A stretch of DNA of 64,000 bases from Comamonas sp. B21-038 (GTDB lineage Bacteria > Pseudomonadota > Gammaproteobacteria > Burkholderiales > Burkholderiaceae_C), in the NCBI RefSeq assembly GCF_022387135.1, contig NZ_CP092462.1, forward strand, positions 3,472,001 through 3,536,000, written 5' to 3'. Both the position numbers and the translations under genes were made by a program. Of the stretch, positions 8,791 to 17,136 are shown piece by piece (the first letter of the stretch is position 1; each line of letters starts with the position of its first letter). The notes under the pieces are model-generated. The model ran no database searches. It had not been told where the DNA came from and saw nothing but the letters and a program-made list of their open reading frames with translations.

Positions 8791-10260
8791 TCACTGCAAA
8801 CCTGGGCTCAGCTTCGCAGGTACCGTACGCCGCAGCACCGTGCCGGTTCTGCTACCCAGGTACACCCCCTGTTCGTAAGCGATGGCCCCACTGACAATGA
8901 CGCAGTCGATGCCCGTAGCGGGCTGCTGGGGGTCGTCAAAGGTGGCAGTATCGCGCACGGTCTGCGGGTCAAATATGCACAGATCGGCATAGTGGCCTTC
9001 GGCCACAACGCCACGCCTGTCGATGCCAAAGACCTGGGCGGTGAGACCGGTCATTTTCCAGACAGCGGTCTCCAGCGGGAACAGACCAAGCTCACGGCTG
9101 TAGTGGCCCAGCACGCGAGGAAAGGTGCCCCAAAGGCGCGGATGCGGGCGTTCGTTGGAGGGGACGCCATCCGAACCAATCATCGTCGGGCCAAAGGCCA
9201 GGATGCGCCGCACATCGCTTTCCTCCATATTGAAATAGATGGCGCTGGCCGGCTGCAGACGCGCTGAGGCCTCGGCGCGCGAGACCTGCCAGCGCCGGGC
9301 AATCTCGCCCAGCTCCTGGCCCTGCAGCTCCGGATGGGACTTGCTGTCGGCAATGACGATTTTGCCCGCCAGGCGCTCCTCTTCCAGGTGCAGGATGGTG
9401 GAGCTGGCATGGTAGGGATAGCAGTCGAGTGACACACATTGGTGCTGCATCGCTGCTGCGATCTGCGGCAAGGTTTGTACTGACCTCCCCCAGTTCGCCG
9501 GACCTTGCAGCTTGTGGTGGGAGATGAGCACTGCAGTCCGCGCAAACAGACCTATCTGCAAGGTCTCGTCGATGGCTTGCTGGCTGTGCGCGCCCTCGTT
9601 GCGCAGATGGCTCACATACAGCGCACCGTATTCGGCCAGCGGCTGGGCCACCCGGCACAGCTCCTGGGTGCTGGCCGCTGCTGCCGGGGGGTAGTAAGTG
9701 CCGGAAGACAGCCCGACGGCTCCGGCCTCCAGGGCCTCCCGCAGCAAGGCCTGCATGTGGGCCATTTCTTCCGCGCCGGCGGCCCGGCTCAGATCGGCCA
9801 TCGCCACGACCCGCAAGGTGGTATGTCCCACCAGCGGAATCACATGCACCGCCGGCGGTGCGGCGCGCAGCGCTTGCAGATAGGCCCCGAAGCTGGCAAA
9901 GCGCGTGGCGGCATCGCTGAGCAGATTCAGCGGTGCGGGCACCGGCGTGCCGGGATGGAGCGGCGCCGCACTGATGCCGCAGTTACCGGTGACCACCGCG
10001 GTCACGCCCTGCGAGAGCTTGAACGGCATCTGCGGCTGCAGCAGCAGCGCCTGGTCATCATGCGAGTGCGCATCGATAAATCCGGGCGCGACGATCTTGC
10101 CGCTGGCATCGACCACGCGGTCTGCCACCGCGCCAGCCAGGTCGCCCAAGGCGACGATCCGGGTAGCACGAATGCCGACATCGGCGCGGTAGCGGGGGCG
10201 CCTGGTGCCATCGATCACCTCACCGCCTTGAATCAGCACATCAAAGGTCTCTGTCTTCAT
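8791..10260 (-). CDS. N-acyl-D-amino-acid deacylase (D-aminoacylase)
   Basis: Hydrolyses N-acyl-D-amino acids to the free D-amino acid and a carboxylate. The 489-residue protein is an amidohydrolase-superfamily member: an N-terminal small beta domain, the metal-binding motif with His65 and His67 (GFIDAHSHDD), and the TGNCG motif with Cys94 characteristic of D-aminoacylases. Further conserved pieces are SSGTYYPP, the ISHHKLQG metal histidines and the MIGSDGVP aspartate, then the C-terminal beta strands (GVVAEGHYADLCIFD). It is the second gene after the Bug receptor, 66 bases downstream, and probably shares its transcript. Acyl and side-chain specificity are not evident from sequence. Confidence 0.9.
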   Translation of the reverse strand: MKTETFDVLIQGGEVIDGTRRPRYRADVGIRATRIVALGDLAGAVADRVVDASGKIVAPGFIDAHSHDDQALLLQPQMPFKLSQGVTAVVTGNCGISAAPLHPGTPVPAPLNLLSDAATRFASFGAYLQALRAAPPAVHVIPLVGHTTLRVVAMADLSRAAGAEEMAHMQALLREALEAGAVGLSSGTYYPPAAAASTQELCRVAQPLAEYGALYVSHLRNEGAHSQQAIDETLQIGLFARTAVLISHHKLQGPANWGRSVQTLPQIAAAMQHQCVSLDCYPYHASSTILHLEEERLAGKIVIADSKSHPELQGQELGEIARRWQVSRAEASARLQPASAIYFNMEESDVRRILAFGPTMIGSDGVPSNERPHPRLWGTFPRVLGHYSRELGLFPLETAVWKMTGLTAQVFGIDRRGVVAEGHYADLCIFDPQTVRDTATFDDPQQPATGIDCVIVSGAIAYEQGVYLGSRTGTVLRRTVPAKLSPGLQ

Positions 10261-10326
10261 CGGGCCGGCCTCCCCAAAAGGATGGATAAACGCGCTGCGT
10301 CCATGCGCTGCGATGCGCCCGCGCGC

Positions 10327-11298
10327 TCATTCGACCCGGGCCCCACTGGCTTTCACGACGGCCCCCCAATGCACACGCTCCGAATCGGCAAGCGCTTGGA
10401 AATCCTCAGGCGTGCCCGCCAGCGGGATATAGGCCATTTTCTCCAGTTGCGCCTGGATGCCAGGCGAGCGCAGCCCCTGGTTCAAGGCCGTGTTCAAGCG
10501 CATCAGCACATCGCGCGCTGTACCGGGCGGCACCAGCAGACCACCCCAGGCGTTCATCACAAAGCCCTGCACGCCCGCCTCCTGCATGGTCGGTATCTCC
10601 GGGTATTGGGGCGAACGCTGGGCGCTGGTCACGGCCAAGGCGCGCACCTTGCCCGCTTTCAGTTGCGGCGCGGCAGTGACGATGTTTTCAAAATAGAACT
10701 GCAAGCTGCCACTGACCAGATCGTTCAGCGCCTGCGGGGAACCCTTGTAGGGAACATGTACCGCCGACGACAGCCCCATCCTGGTCTTGAACAACTCCGC
10801 GCCCAGGTGGCTGGTGGTTCCAATGCCGCCCGATCCATAGTGCACCGGCGCATCCGAGCTGCGGATATAGGTGACCAATTCTTCCACCGAATGGACGGGT
10901 ACCTCGGGGTTGACCAGCAAGAAGCTGCTGGTCGTCGCAATACCGCCCACCGGCAACAAACTGCGCGGGTCATAGGGCAGTTTGCTGAACAGAAACTCGT
11001 TGGTCGTCAACGTGGCGTTGTTGCCATAGCCCAGGGTATAACCATCGGGCGCCGCGGCCATCAAGGCTTGCATGCCGATGTTGCCGCCCGCCCCACCCCG
11101 GTTCTCGATGACGACCGGCTTGCCCAGCTGCAGCGCCAGCGCATGGCCGACCAGGCGCACCAGCACATCAGGGCTGCTGCCAGCCACGCTGGGCACAATG
11201 ATCTTGATGGGTTTGTCCGGGTAGGCGGAATGGGCCGAACAGGCCAGCAAGCCGGCAGCGGCGATCAGCCAGCGACGTGAGAAGGGTGCAGCAGCCAT
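10327..11298 (-). CDS. Bug-family (tripartite tricarboxylate transporter) periplasmic solute receptor
   Basis: Periplasmic binding protein of the TctC/Bug type, 323 residues. A signal peptide (RRWLIAAAGLLACSAHS) precedes YPDKPIKIIVPSVAGSSPDVLVR, the typical start of the mature domain. The IENRGGAGGNIG loop and the APDGYTLGYGNN motif are present, as is VPYKGSPQALNDL. The ATG at 11298 is preceded by GGAG eight bases upstream. No TctA/TctB membrane genes are close, which is normal for the many orphan Bug proteins of Burkholderiales. Adjacency to D-aminoacylase suggests, but does not prove, that it captures an acyl-amino acid or related acid. Confidence 0.9.
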   Translation of the reverse strand: MAAAPFSRRWLIAAAGLLACSAHSAYPDKPIKIIVPSVAGSSPDVLVRLVGHALALQLGKPVVIENRGGAGGNIGMQALMAAAPDGYTLGYGNNATLTTNEFLFSKLPYDPRSLLPVGGIATTSSFLLVNPEVPVHSVEELVTYIRSSDAPVHYGSGGIGTTSHLGAELFKTRMGLSSAVHVPYKGSPQALNDLVSGSLQFYFENIVTAAPQLKAGKVRALAVTSAQRSPQYPEIPTMQEAGVQGFVMNAWGGLLVPPGTARDVLMRLNTALNQGLRSPGIQAQLEKMAYIPLAGTPEDFQALADSERVHWGAVVKASGARVE

Positions 11299-11533
11299 GG
11301 GTTTCTCCAGAAGATCGGAGTGCAGCCCAGGGGGAGCGCCGCGCCAGCAGACCGCGCCCCTCGGGCTTCTCCGGTTGAACCTGAGATCCTGCACGGCATC
11401 GCGTTCAGGACAGACCCATTGTGTTCGGCTGGTTTGCGAAAATCTTCTCAAATAACAACAACCTACCCAAGCAACAACTGGCAGAAGCGGCAATACCGCG
11501 TAAATGGCGGCAGTACCCCACCCAGCCAAACAA
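11299..11533. promoter_or_regulatory. Upstream region of the Bug/D-aminoacylase operon
   Basis: Non-coding stretch between the Bug start and the aminotransferase terminator. It should contain the promoter for the Bug/D-aminoacylase pair on the minus strand. I see no clear operator. Confidence 0.4.
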
Positions 11534-11567
11534 GAAAAAAGCCCGCCGGCTTACACCCCGACGGGCT
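11534..11567 (-). terminator. Rho-independent terminator after the 2-aminoadipate operon
   Basis: On the minus strand, AGCCCGTCGG pairs with CCGGCGGGCT (one wobble) and is followed by TTTTTTCTT. It lies 25 bases after the aminotransferase stop and ends the three-gene operon that begins at 15689. Confidence 0.85.
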
Positions 11568-11591
11568 AGGTTGCTATGGCTTGGATAGCGC

Positions 11592-12800
11592 TTAACTGGC
11601 TTTATGAAATGCTTCTGTCAGCCTATCGACCGCCTGCTCAATCTGGGCCACATCGGGCGCCGCAAACGACAGCCGCATCGAATGCAGGTTCGCATTGTCG
11701 GCATAGAAGGCCTTGCCGGGCACAAAGATCACATGGGCCGCCACTGCGGCATCAAACAGCTTTTGCGGATCAATGCGGGCATCAAAGGTCATCCAGACAA
11801 ACATGCCGCCAGCGGGCTGCACAAACTGCACCAGCCCACCCAGACGCGCCTTCAGGCCCTGGGTGAGGGCGAGCATGCGGCGCTGGTACTCGGCACAGGC
11901 CTTGGCCACCGCCTGGCCATAGCGGCCCGACTGCAGGTAGCTGGCGGCCACGGCTTGCGCCAGTGGGGAGGTGCACAGGTCATTGGTCTGCTTGGCCACG
12001 GTGCAGCGGCGCAGCACGGCCGGGTCGGCCACCATCCAGCCCACGCGCAGGCCGGGGGCCACGGTCTTGGACAGGCTCGACAGGTAGACCACGGGGTTCT
12101 CGCCCTCGCCCACGCGCTGCTGGGCTGCGGCATAGACCGGTGCGGGCCGGGCATCGGTGAAGGCCAGCTCGCCATAGGGATCGTCTTCGACGACGACAAA
12201 GCCATACTGCAGCGCCAGCTGCACCAGGCGCTCGCGGCGCTGCTGCACCAGCAAGGTGCCGCAGGGGTTGGAGAAGTTGGGCACGGTGTAGAGCAGCTTG
12301 GGACGCTCGGCCGCCGGCAGCGCCGCCAGCATGGTGGCCAGCGCCTCCACATCCAGGCCATCGCCATCCACTGGCGTGCTCAGGATCTTGGCGCCCGCCT
12401 GGCGCAGCGCCGCAATGGTTGCGGGGTAAGCAGGGGTCTCTACACAGACGGCATCACCGGGCTGGATCAGCACGCGCAGCAGCAGGTCAAAGCCCTGCTG
12501 TGAGCCGGTCGTCACCAGCACGTCGCCAGCGCTGCAGCGGATACCCCGGGCCTGGCACTGCGCGGCCAGCTGCTCGCGCAATGCGGGCGAGCCTTCGGTG
12601 GCGCCGTACTGCAGCGCCGTGGCGCCCGTGGTCATCGCCTGCGCGGCGGCAGCGGCCAGGCCTTCCTGGTCGAACAGGCTGGGCGAGGGGTAGCCGCCCG
12701 CCAGCGAGATCATGCCCGGCCGGCTCAGGTAGGGGAACAGCTCGCGTATGGGCGAGCCCTGGGGGTTGGCAAAGGCGGGAGTGAATTGAAAAAAGGACAT
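11592..12800 (-). CDS. PLP-dependent aminotransferase, probable 2-aminoadipate transaminase
   Basis: Fold-type I class I/II aminotransferase of the LysN/AmaC type, 402 residues, predicted to convert 2-aminoadipate plus 2-oxoglutarate to 2-oxoadipate plus glutamate. Visible features are the N-terminal ISLAGGYPSPSLF segment, LQYGATEGSPALRE, the TTGSQQGFDLL phosphate-binding turn, VPNFSNPCGT, the DDPYGELAF aspartate and the PLP lysine in SLSKTVAPGLRVG (about residue 240). The generic family also covers other amino acids; the 2-aminoadipate call rests on its position as third gene behind HglS and a D-2-hydroxyglutarate dehydrogenase, 72 bases after the latter. A strong terminator follows. Confidence 0.85.
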   Translation of the reverse strand: MSFFQFTPAFANPQGSPIRELFPYLSRPGMISLAGGYPSPSLFDQEGLAAAAAQAMTTGATALQYGATEGSPALREQLAAQCQARGIRCSAGDVLVTTGSQQGFDLLLRVLIQPGDAVCVETPAYPATIAALRQAGAKILSTPVDGDGLDVEALATMLAALPAAERPKLLYTVPNFSNPCGTLLVQQRRERLVQLALQYGFVVVEDDPYGELAFTDARPAPVYAAAQQRVGEGENPVVYLSSLSKTVAPGLRVGWMVADPAVLRRCTVAKQTNDLCTSPLAQAVAASYLQSGRYGQAVAKACAEYQRRMLALTQGLKARLGGLVQFVQPAGGMFVWMTFDARIDPQKLFDAAVAAHVIFVPGKAFYADNANLHSMRLSFAAPDVAQIEQAVDRLTEAFHKAS

Positions 12801-12872
12801 GGCCTTGTCTCGCTGGTTTGTCTCTGGTGGTGGTTATGGGCCATGCCTGCCAACGCGGGCACAGCCAGGGTC

Positions 12873-14312
12873 TCAGTTTTTAGCGGTGCCCAGATCCACG
12901 GTGCCGCACAGGTGCCGGGGATCGAGCCGGTCGCGCCAGCCATCGGCCCATTGCTGCAGCAGCGGCGGCGTAAAGCGCTGGTAGTAGGTGAGGTTGTGGG
13001 GGCCCACGCCATGCTCGGCGCTGTAGCTGCCGCCAAAGTCCTGCACCACCATGCCGTAGATGGCATCGCGCAGGCGCTGCACCACGGCCGGGTCGTACTG
13101 CTCGGGCGCATCCTTGCGCCAGATGACGTTGAAGTGCACACCGCCGTCGGCGATATGGCCAAAGTCCACCACCGTGAGGAAGGGGTAGTCGCGTGCCACC
13201 AGATCGCGCCCTTTGCGGCAGAACTCCATGATGCGCGAGCGCGGCACCGACACATCAAACGCGATGGGCTTGCCCAGCGCACGCGCGCCTTCGCTGATGC
13301 TATGGCGCAGGTGCCACAGCTCGGTGGCATTGCCCAAGGCCGCGTTGACGATGGTCGACTCAAACTGGTCTTCCAGGAAGCTGTTGAGTGCTTCTTGCAG
13401 ATCCAGCTGGCTGTACTTGGGCGAGGCATTCGCTTCCAGCTCGACCAGAATGGCGAACTCAGGCGCATCATCCGGTGCAAAGGGGTTGCGCAGGTTGGGC
13501 ACATGGTCAATGGCCGCCTGCATCGCATTGCCCGAGATGCCTTCGAACGCGGCCAGCCAGTCACCCAGGTCGCGCTCAAAGGACTGCAGCAGCTCCATCA
13601 CCGCCTCGTCCGAGGCCGGCACCACCAGCGCCGTGGCGCGTTGCGCCGGGCGGGCATGCACCTGGATGGTGGCCTGCGTCACGATGGCGCCTGCGCCGGA
13701 GCCGCCGACAAACAACTGCTTCCAGTCCACCCCGGTATTGTTCTTGCGCAGCGCGCGGCCCAGCTCCACCACCTCACCGGGCGGGTCCATCAGCACCACT
13801 TGCAGCGCCATCAGGTTGGAGCGCACATCGCCGTAGCGGATCAGGCGCGTGCCACCGGTGTTGGTGGCCACCATGCCGCCGATCGAGGGGTTGGCACCCA
13901 GATCGATCGGGAACCACAGGCCATGGGGTTCGAGCTGGTCGTTGAGCTCCTGCAGGGTCACGCCAGCGTCCACCACCACGCTGCGGTTGGCCACATCCAC
14001 CTCGCAGCGGCTGCGCAGGCGCGACAGGCTCAGCACCAGCTGGGTGCCGCTCATGTCCGGCGTGCTGGCGCCCACCATGCCGGTATTGGCGCCTTGGGGC
14101 AGCAGCGCAAGGCCGCGTTCGGCGCAGAGCCGTACCACCGCCTGCACCTGTGCCACATCGGCGGGGCGCACCACCAGGCGCGCACGGCCCTGGCCGTAGC
14201 GCGCGCCTTCTTCGTAGGCGGCCATGTCGGCGCCTTGCAGCACCCCGGCTTCGCCCACAATGGCGTGCAGCGCGCCCAGCAACTCGCGGTTGTCCAGATC
14301 AGAGGCGGCCAT
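12873..14312 (-). CDS. FAD-linked oxidoreductase, probable D-2-hydroxyglutarate dehydrogenase
   Basis: Member of the FAD-binding PCMH/vanillyl-alcohol-oxidase family, 479 residues, the normal length of D-2-hydroxyglutarate dehydrogenase. The N-terminal FAD domain shows RPADVAQVQAVV, PQGANTGMVG and PSIGGMVATNTGGTRLIRYG; the C-terminal FAD-oxidase domain ends with SAEHGVGPHNLTYY, the metal/substrate region of the D-lactate and D-2-hydroxyglutarate dehydrogenase group. D-lactate dehydrogenase is the main alternative. Only three bases separate it from the HglS gene, whose product is D-2-hydroxyglutarate, so oxidation of that product to 2-oxoglutarate is the simplest role. Confidence 0.88.
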   Translation of the reverse strand: MAASDLDNRELLGALHAIVGEAGVLQGADMAAYEEGARYGQGRARLVVRPADVAQVQAVVRLCAERGLALLPQGANTGMVGASTPDMSGTQLVLSLSRLRSRCEVDVANRSVVVDAGVTLQELNDQLEPHGLWFPIDLGANPSIGGMVATNTGGTRLIRYGDVRSNLMALQVVLMDPPGEVVELGRALRKNNTGVDWKQLFVGGSGAGAIVTQATIQVHARPAQRATALVVPASDEAVMELLQSFERDLGDWLAAFEGISGNAMQAAIDHVPNLRNPFAPDDAPEFAILVELEANASPKYSQLDLQEALNSFLEDQFESTIVNAALGNATELWHLRHSISEGARALGKPIAFDVSVPRSRIMEFCRKGRDLVARDYPFLTVVDFGHIADGGVHFNVIWRKDAPEQYDPAVVQRLRDAIYGMVVQDFGGSYSAEHGVGPHNLTYYQRFTPPLLQQWADGWRDRLDPRHLCGTVDLGTAKN

Positions 14313-14315
14313 TGC

Positions 14316-15689
14316 TCAGGCCACGCTTTCTGCCACAGCGGCTTGCGCCAGGGCCTCACGCACTGCTTGCAACGACGCATCCTGCATCGCCTGGTACAGC
14401 GCGATCTCGTCATGCACCTGGGCGCCCAGGTCGGCCTCGAACGCCTGCTGCGCCTGGTTGGCTTCATAGTGCTTTTGCTCTTCACCACCCAGGTTGGACT
14501 GGAAGATACCGGCCGCGCTCACCGGCAGAAAGTCCTCGTACACGATCGGCTCGGCGCGCACCACACCATCGGCAATCAAGGTCTCGATATCAGCCGATGC
14601 ATCGCCTACGGGCTGCTGCAGCACATAGCGGTAGAAGGCCAGGCCCTGCTGGCGCATGGCGTCATGGCTGTCGGGGAAGGCCGCGAACGACGACTCCAGG
14701 CGGTCCTGGTAGTTAGCGCTGGCGCTGCCGGCATTGCCCATGCTGCGCACATTGGCCAGCAGGCTGTCGTACAACGCACGGCCCTTGCGGGTCAGCGCCA
14801 CGCCGCGCTGCTCGATCTCGCCAAAACGGGCGGTGTGCGTGCCCTGGTCATCGCTGCCGGGGAAGTTCACGCGCTCCTGCAGCGCCTTGAAGCTGGTCTG
14901 GCGCAGCAGGATCGGGCAGGCGCGGCGGGGTGGGCCTTCGACCACATCCTTGGCATCCATGCCATGGGCGGGCATGCGCTGCTGGGCAGCATCGATATCG
15001 AGGGTGCGCGGCGTCAGGTGGTTGATATGCGGGCCCTTGAAGCAGACCACATCGGCCACCAGGCGGTGTGCCTTGTGCAGCTTGTCATAGGTGGCAGCGT
15101 CCACGGTCGCCTCGCTATGCCAGCGGAAGGTCTCCAGCGCTTCGCGCACAAACTCATCAGCCTCTGCATCGGTCAGGCCACCGGCGGCTTCGCACTGGGC
15201 GATCAGCGCCAGCGCGCGTTCGGTAAAGATCTGGCGGCGGGCGAGGATGGCGGCAGCCTCCTGCCGCAACGCTGCATCGGCCAGCAGATCCAGGCGCAGC
15301 AGCGACGTGAACACGCGGAACGGGTTGCGGTTGAGCGAGCTGCCCAGCACAGGGCGGAACGCGGTGGAGTGCACCGGCACGCCGGCCACCGACAGGTCGT
15401 AGTAGCCCACGGCTTCCATGCCCATCACGGCAAACAGGCGGCGCAGGGTGGACAGCTCCTCCTTGGTGCCCACGCGGATCGCACCATGGCGCTCCACATC
15501 CAGGCGGTCCAGCTCGTCGGCCTGCTCCATCGCCTGCGCCAGCGCGGGCTGGGCCTTCAGCACTTCGCCATTGACCTGGGCCACCAGCGCCATCAGGTTG
15601 CCGTATTGCGGCACTTCGTCGCGGTACATATCGGACATGGCGCGGGAGAAGCGCGAACGAACCTCATCGGGGTGCACAAATTGGGTCAT
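14316..15689 (-). CDS. hglS: 2-oxoadipate dioxygenase/decarboxylase (HglS, DUF1338 family)
   Basis: Non-heme iron enzyme that uses O2 to convert 2-oxoadipate to D-2-hydroxyglutarate and CO2, a late step of D-lysine/pipecolate breakdown described in Pseudomonas putida. The 457-residue protein matches the DUF1338/YdcJ family throughout. His68 and Arg72 in ERHGAIRVGT sit where the metal-ligand histidine and specificity arginine of the P. putida enzyme are reported, from memory. Other conserved pieces are GYYDLS, HSTAFRPV, FRVFTSLLR, and FKGPHINHLTPRTLDID with a second metal histidine. It is the first gene of the operon, with a recognisable promoter about 95-120 bases upstream. Confidence 0.9.
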   Translation of the reverse strand: MTQFVHPDEVRSRFSRAMSDMYRDEVPQYGNLMALVAQVNGEVLKAQPALAQAMEQADELDRLDVERHGAIRVGTKEELSTLRRLFAVMGMEAVGYYDLSVAGVPVHSTAFRPVLGSSLNRNPFRVFTSLLRLDLLADAALRQEAAAILARRQIFTERALALIAQCEAAGGLTDAEADEFVREALETFRWHSEATVDAATYDKLHKAHRLVADVVCFKGPHINHLTPRTLDIDAAQQRMPAHGMDAKDVVEGPPRRACPILLRQTSFKALQERVNFPGSDDQGTHTARFGEIEQRGVALTRKGRALYDSLLANVRSMGNAGSASANYQDRLESSFAAFPDSHDAMRQQGLAFYRYVLQQPVGDASADIETLIADGVVRAEPIVYEDFLPVSAAGIFQSNLGGEEQKHYEANQAQQAFEADLGAQVHDEIALYQAMQDASLQAVREALAQAAVAESVA

Positions 15690-15782
15690 CGTGGGTACCA
15701 GATCAATAGCTAATAAAACGGGGAAACGGGCCTGGTGCCAGCCACCACAGACAGCGGGCGCACCAGGTCAGCACTGCGCGTC

Positions 15783-15811
15783 ATGCTAGGCAGAGCGTTG
15801 TGCCAGGTCAA
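15783..15811 (-). promoter_or_regulatory. Candidate sigma-70 promoter for hglS operon
   Basis: On the minus strand TTGACC and TAGCAT are separated by exactly 17 bases. A transcript would start about 85 bases before the hglS ATG. No dedicated regulator gene lies beside it. Confidence 0.5.
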
Positions 15812-15930
15812 ACGACAATAGCGCGGCACATTATTCCAAATACGCACAACATGGCCGAAGCGGTGGCTGCGATGCGCGATGCGATGCTGGCTGCGCCCCT
15901 GCAGGGCCGGTGTACGCGGCCTGCAGGCAT

Positions 15931-15954
15931 AAAAAAACCCAGCCGGGGCTGGGT
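15931..15954 (-). terminator. Rho-independent terminator after the amino-acid binding protein gene
   Basis: ACCCAGCC / GGCTGGGT stem followed by T7 on the minus strand, 25 bases after the stop of the gene at 15979. It insulates that gene from the hglS operon. Confidence 0.9.
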
Positions 15955-15978
15955 GGATGCAGGGTGCAAGCGCGTCGC

Positions 15979-16869
15979 TTACTGGTCCGCGTAGGCTTCC
16001 AGAGGCTTGTCGTTAGGCTCTTGCAGCAGCTTCTTCAGCGTATCGCTCATCGGCAGGTTCAGTGCCTGGCCCTTGGGCGGGATCGGTTGCATGAACCACT
16101 TGTCATAGACCTTGGCCAGCTCGCCGGACTTCATCATCTTGGTCAGACTGTCGTCCACGGCCTTCTTGAAGGCGGGGTCGTCCTTGCGGAACAGCAGCGC
16201 AATCGGCTCCGATCCCAGCGCCTCGCCGACAATCTTGTAGCCCGCCGGATTGGCCGAGTTGGCAATCACGCCGGCCAGCAGGTTGTCATCCAGCACAAAG
16301 GCATCGGCACGGCCCGATTCCAGCAGCATGAAGCTCTCGAAGTGGTCCTTGCCCAGGGTGGTGGGCAGGTTGATGCTGTTGTCCTTGGCAAACTTGCGCA
16401 GCAGCTGCACGGCGGTGGTACCGGCCGAGGCTGCCACCGTCTTGCCATCGAGCTGCTTGACGCTGGTGATGTTGGAATCGGCACGTACCGCGGCGCGCAC
16501 CTGGCTCACATAGGTGGTCACCGCAAAGGCCACCTGCTTTTGGCGGCTGAGGTTGTTGGTGGTGGGGCCGCAGCCGATGTCCACGGTGCCGTTTTGCACC
16601 AGTGGCATCGTGTTCTGGGCCGTCAGCGCCATGTATTCGATCTTGGCCTTGGGCGCGATGTCCTTGAGCACGCGCTCGCACAGCTCGACGTGGTAGCCGC
16701 CGAAGGTCTGGTTGGAGCCGATGGCGTAGGCCATCGGGGCCGAGCTTTCGCGCACGCCTACCACCACCTTGCCGCTGCTGTTGATCTTGTCGAAGGTGCT
16801 TTGCGCAAACGCCGCGCCGCCTGCGGCAAAAGCCACCGCTGCAGCAAGCATCTTGATGCTGAATGTCAT
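15979..16869 (-). CDS. Glutamate/aspartate-type (GltI-like) ABC transporter substrate-binding protein
   Basis: Periplasmic amino-acid receptor of solute-binding family 3, 296 residues. The signal peptide ends at GGAAFAQS, followed by FDKINSSGKVVVGVRESSAPMAY, the typical opening of GltI proteins. GCGPTTNN and VAASAGTTAVQLL are family signatures; the latter forms part of the ligand pocket. The ATG at 16869 has a perfect AAGGAG site. Neither permease nor ATPase genes are adjacent, so it stands alone between its own terminator and the pgi region. Its position upstream of the 2-aminoadipate operon makes an acidic amino acid such as glutamate, aspartate or 2-aminoadipate plausible. Confidence 0.9.
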   Translation of the reverse strand: MTFSIKMLAAAVAFAAGGAAFAQSTFDKINSSGKVVVGVRESSAPMAYAIGSNQTFGGYHVELCERVLKDIAPKAKIEYMALTAQNTMPLVQNGTVDIGCGPTTNNLSRQKQVAFAVTTYVSQVRAAVRADSNITSVKQLDGKTVAASAGTTAVQLLRKFAKDNSINLPTTLGKDHFESFMLLESGRADAFVLDDNLLAGVIANSANPAGYKIVGEALGSEPIALLFRKDDPAFKKAVDDSLTKMMKSGELAKVYDKWFMQPIPPKGQALNLPMSDTLKKLLQEPNDKPLEAYADQ

Positions 16870-17095
16870 TGTGTACTCCTTGGAAATGATGAATTGGCAG
16901 CCAGGCGTGGGGCCGAAGCTGCTCCACCAGCTTTGTGGTTGCGCTGGTCTTGGTGCGCTGCGCATGCGCGCTTGAGAGCAAACTGGATGCACTGGCTTTG
17001 CGCCAGCGCATCCAGCCTCCAAGTATTCCAGAGAGTCGCGCCAATCCCTAGCGCGGATTCCGAAGCATGTGTTGCTGTTTTGGAAACACCGTGCT

Positions 17096-17123
17096 GCACT
17101 GCCGTATCTGCGGACGGCAGTGC
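17096..17123 (-). terminator. Strong hairpin downstream of pgi
   Basis: Perfect ten-base arms (GCACTGCCGT and ACGGCAGTGC) with an eight-base loop, 14 bases after the pgi stop. The following minus-strand sequence lacks a real T tract, so it may act as a weak terminator or 3' end stabiliser. Confidence 0.55.
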
Positions 17124-17136
17124 CTGGCGAGCGGCT

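Noticed and set aside
12786-15713. 975-codon open frame on the plus strand
   Set aside because: Shadow of the hglS/D-2-hydroxyglutarate dehydrogenase genes on the opposite strand; low-complexity His/Gly/Arg-rich translation typical of antisense frames in high-GC DNA.
15840-15900. GCGATGC-type short direct repeats before the hglS promoter
   Set aside because: Short GC-rich repetition of this type is common at this base composition; no symmetry or spacing to support a binding array.
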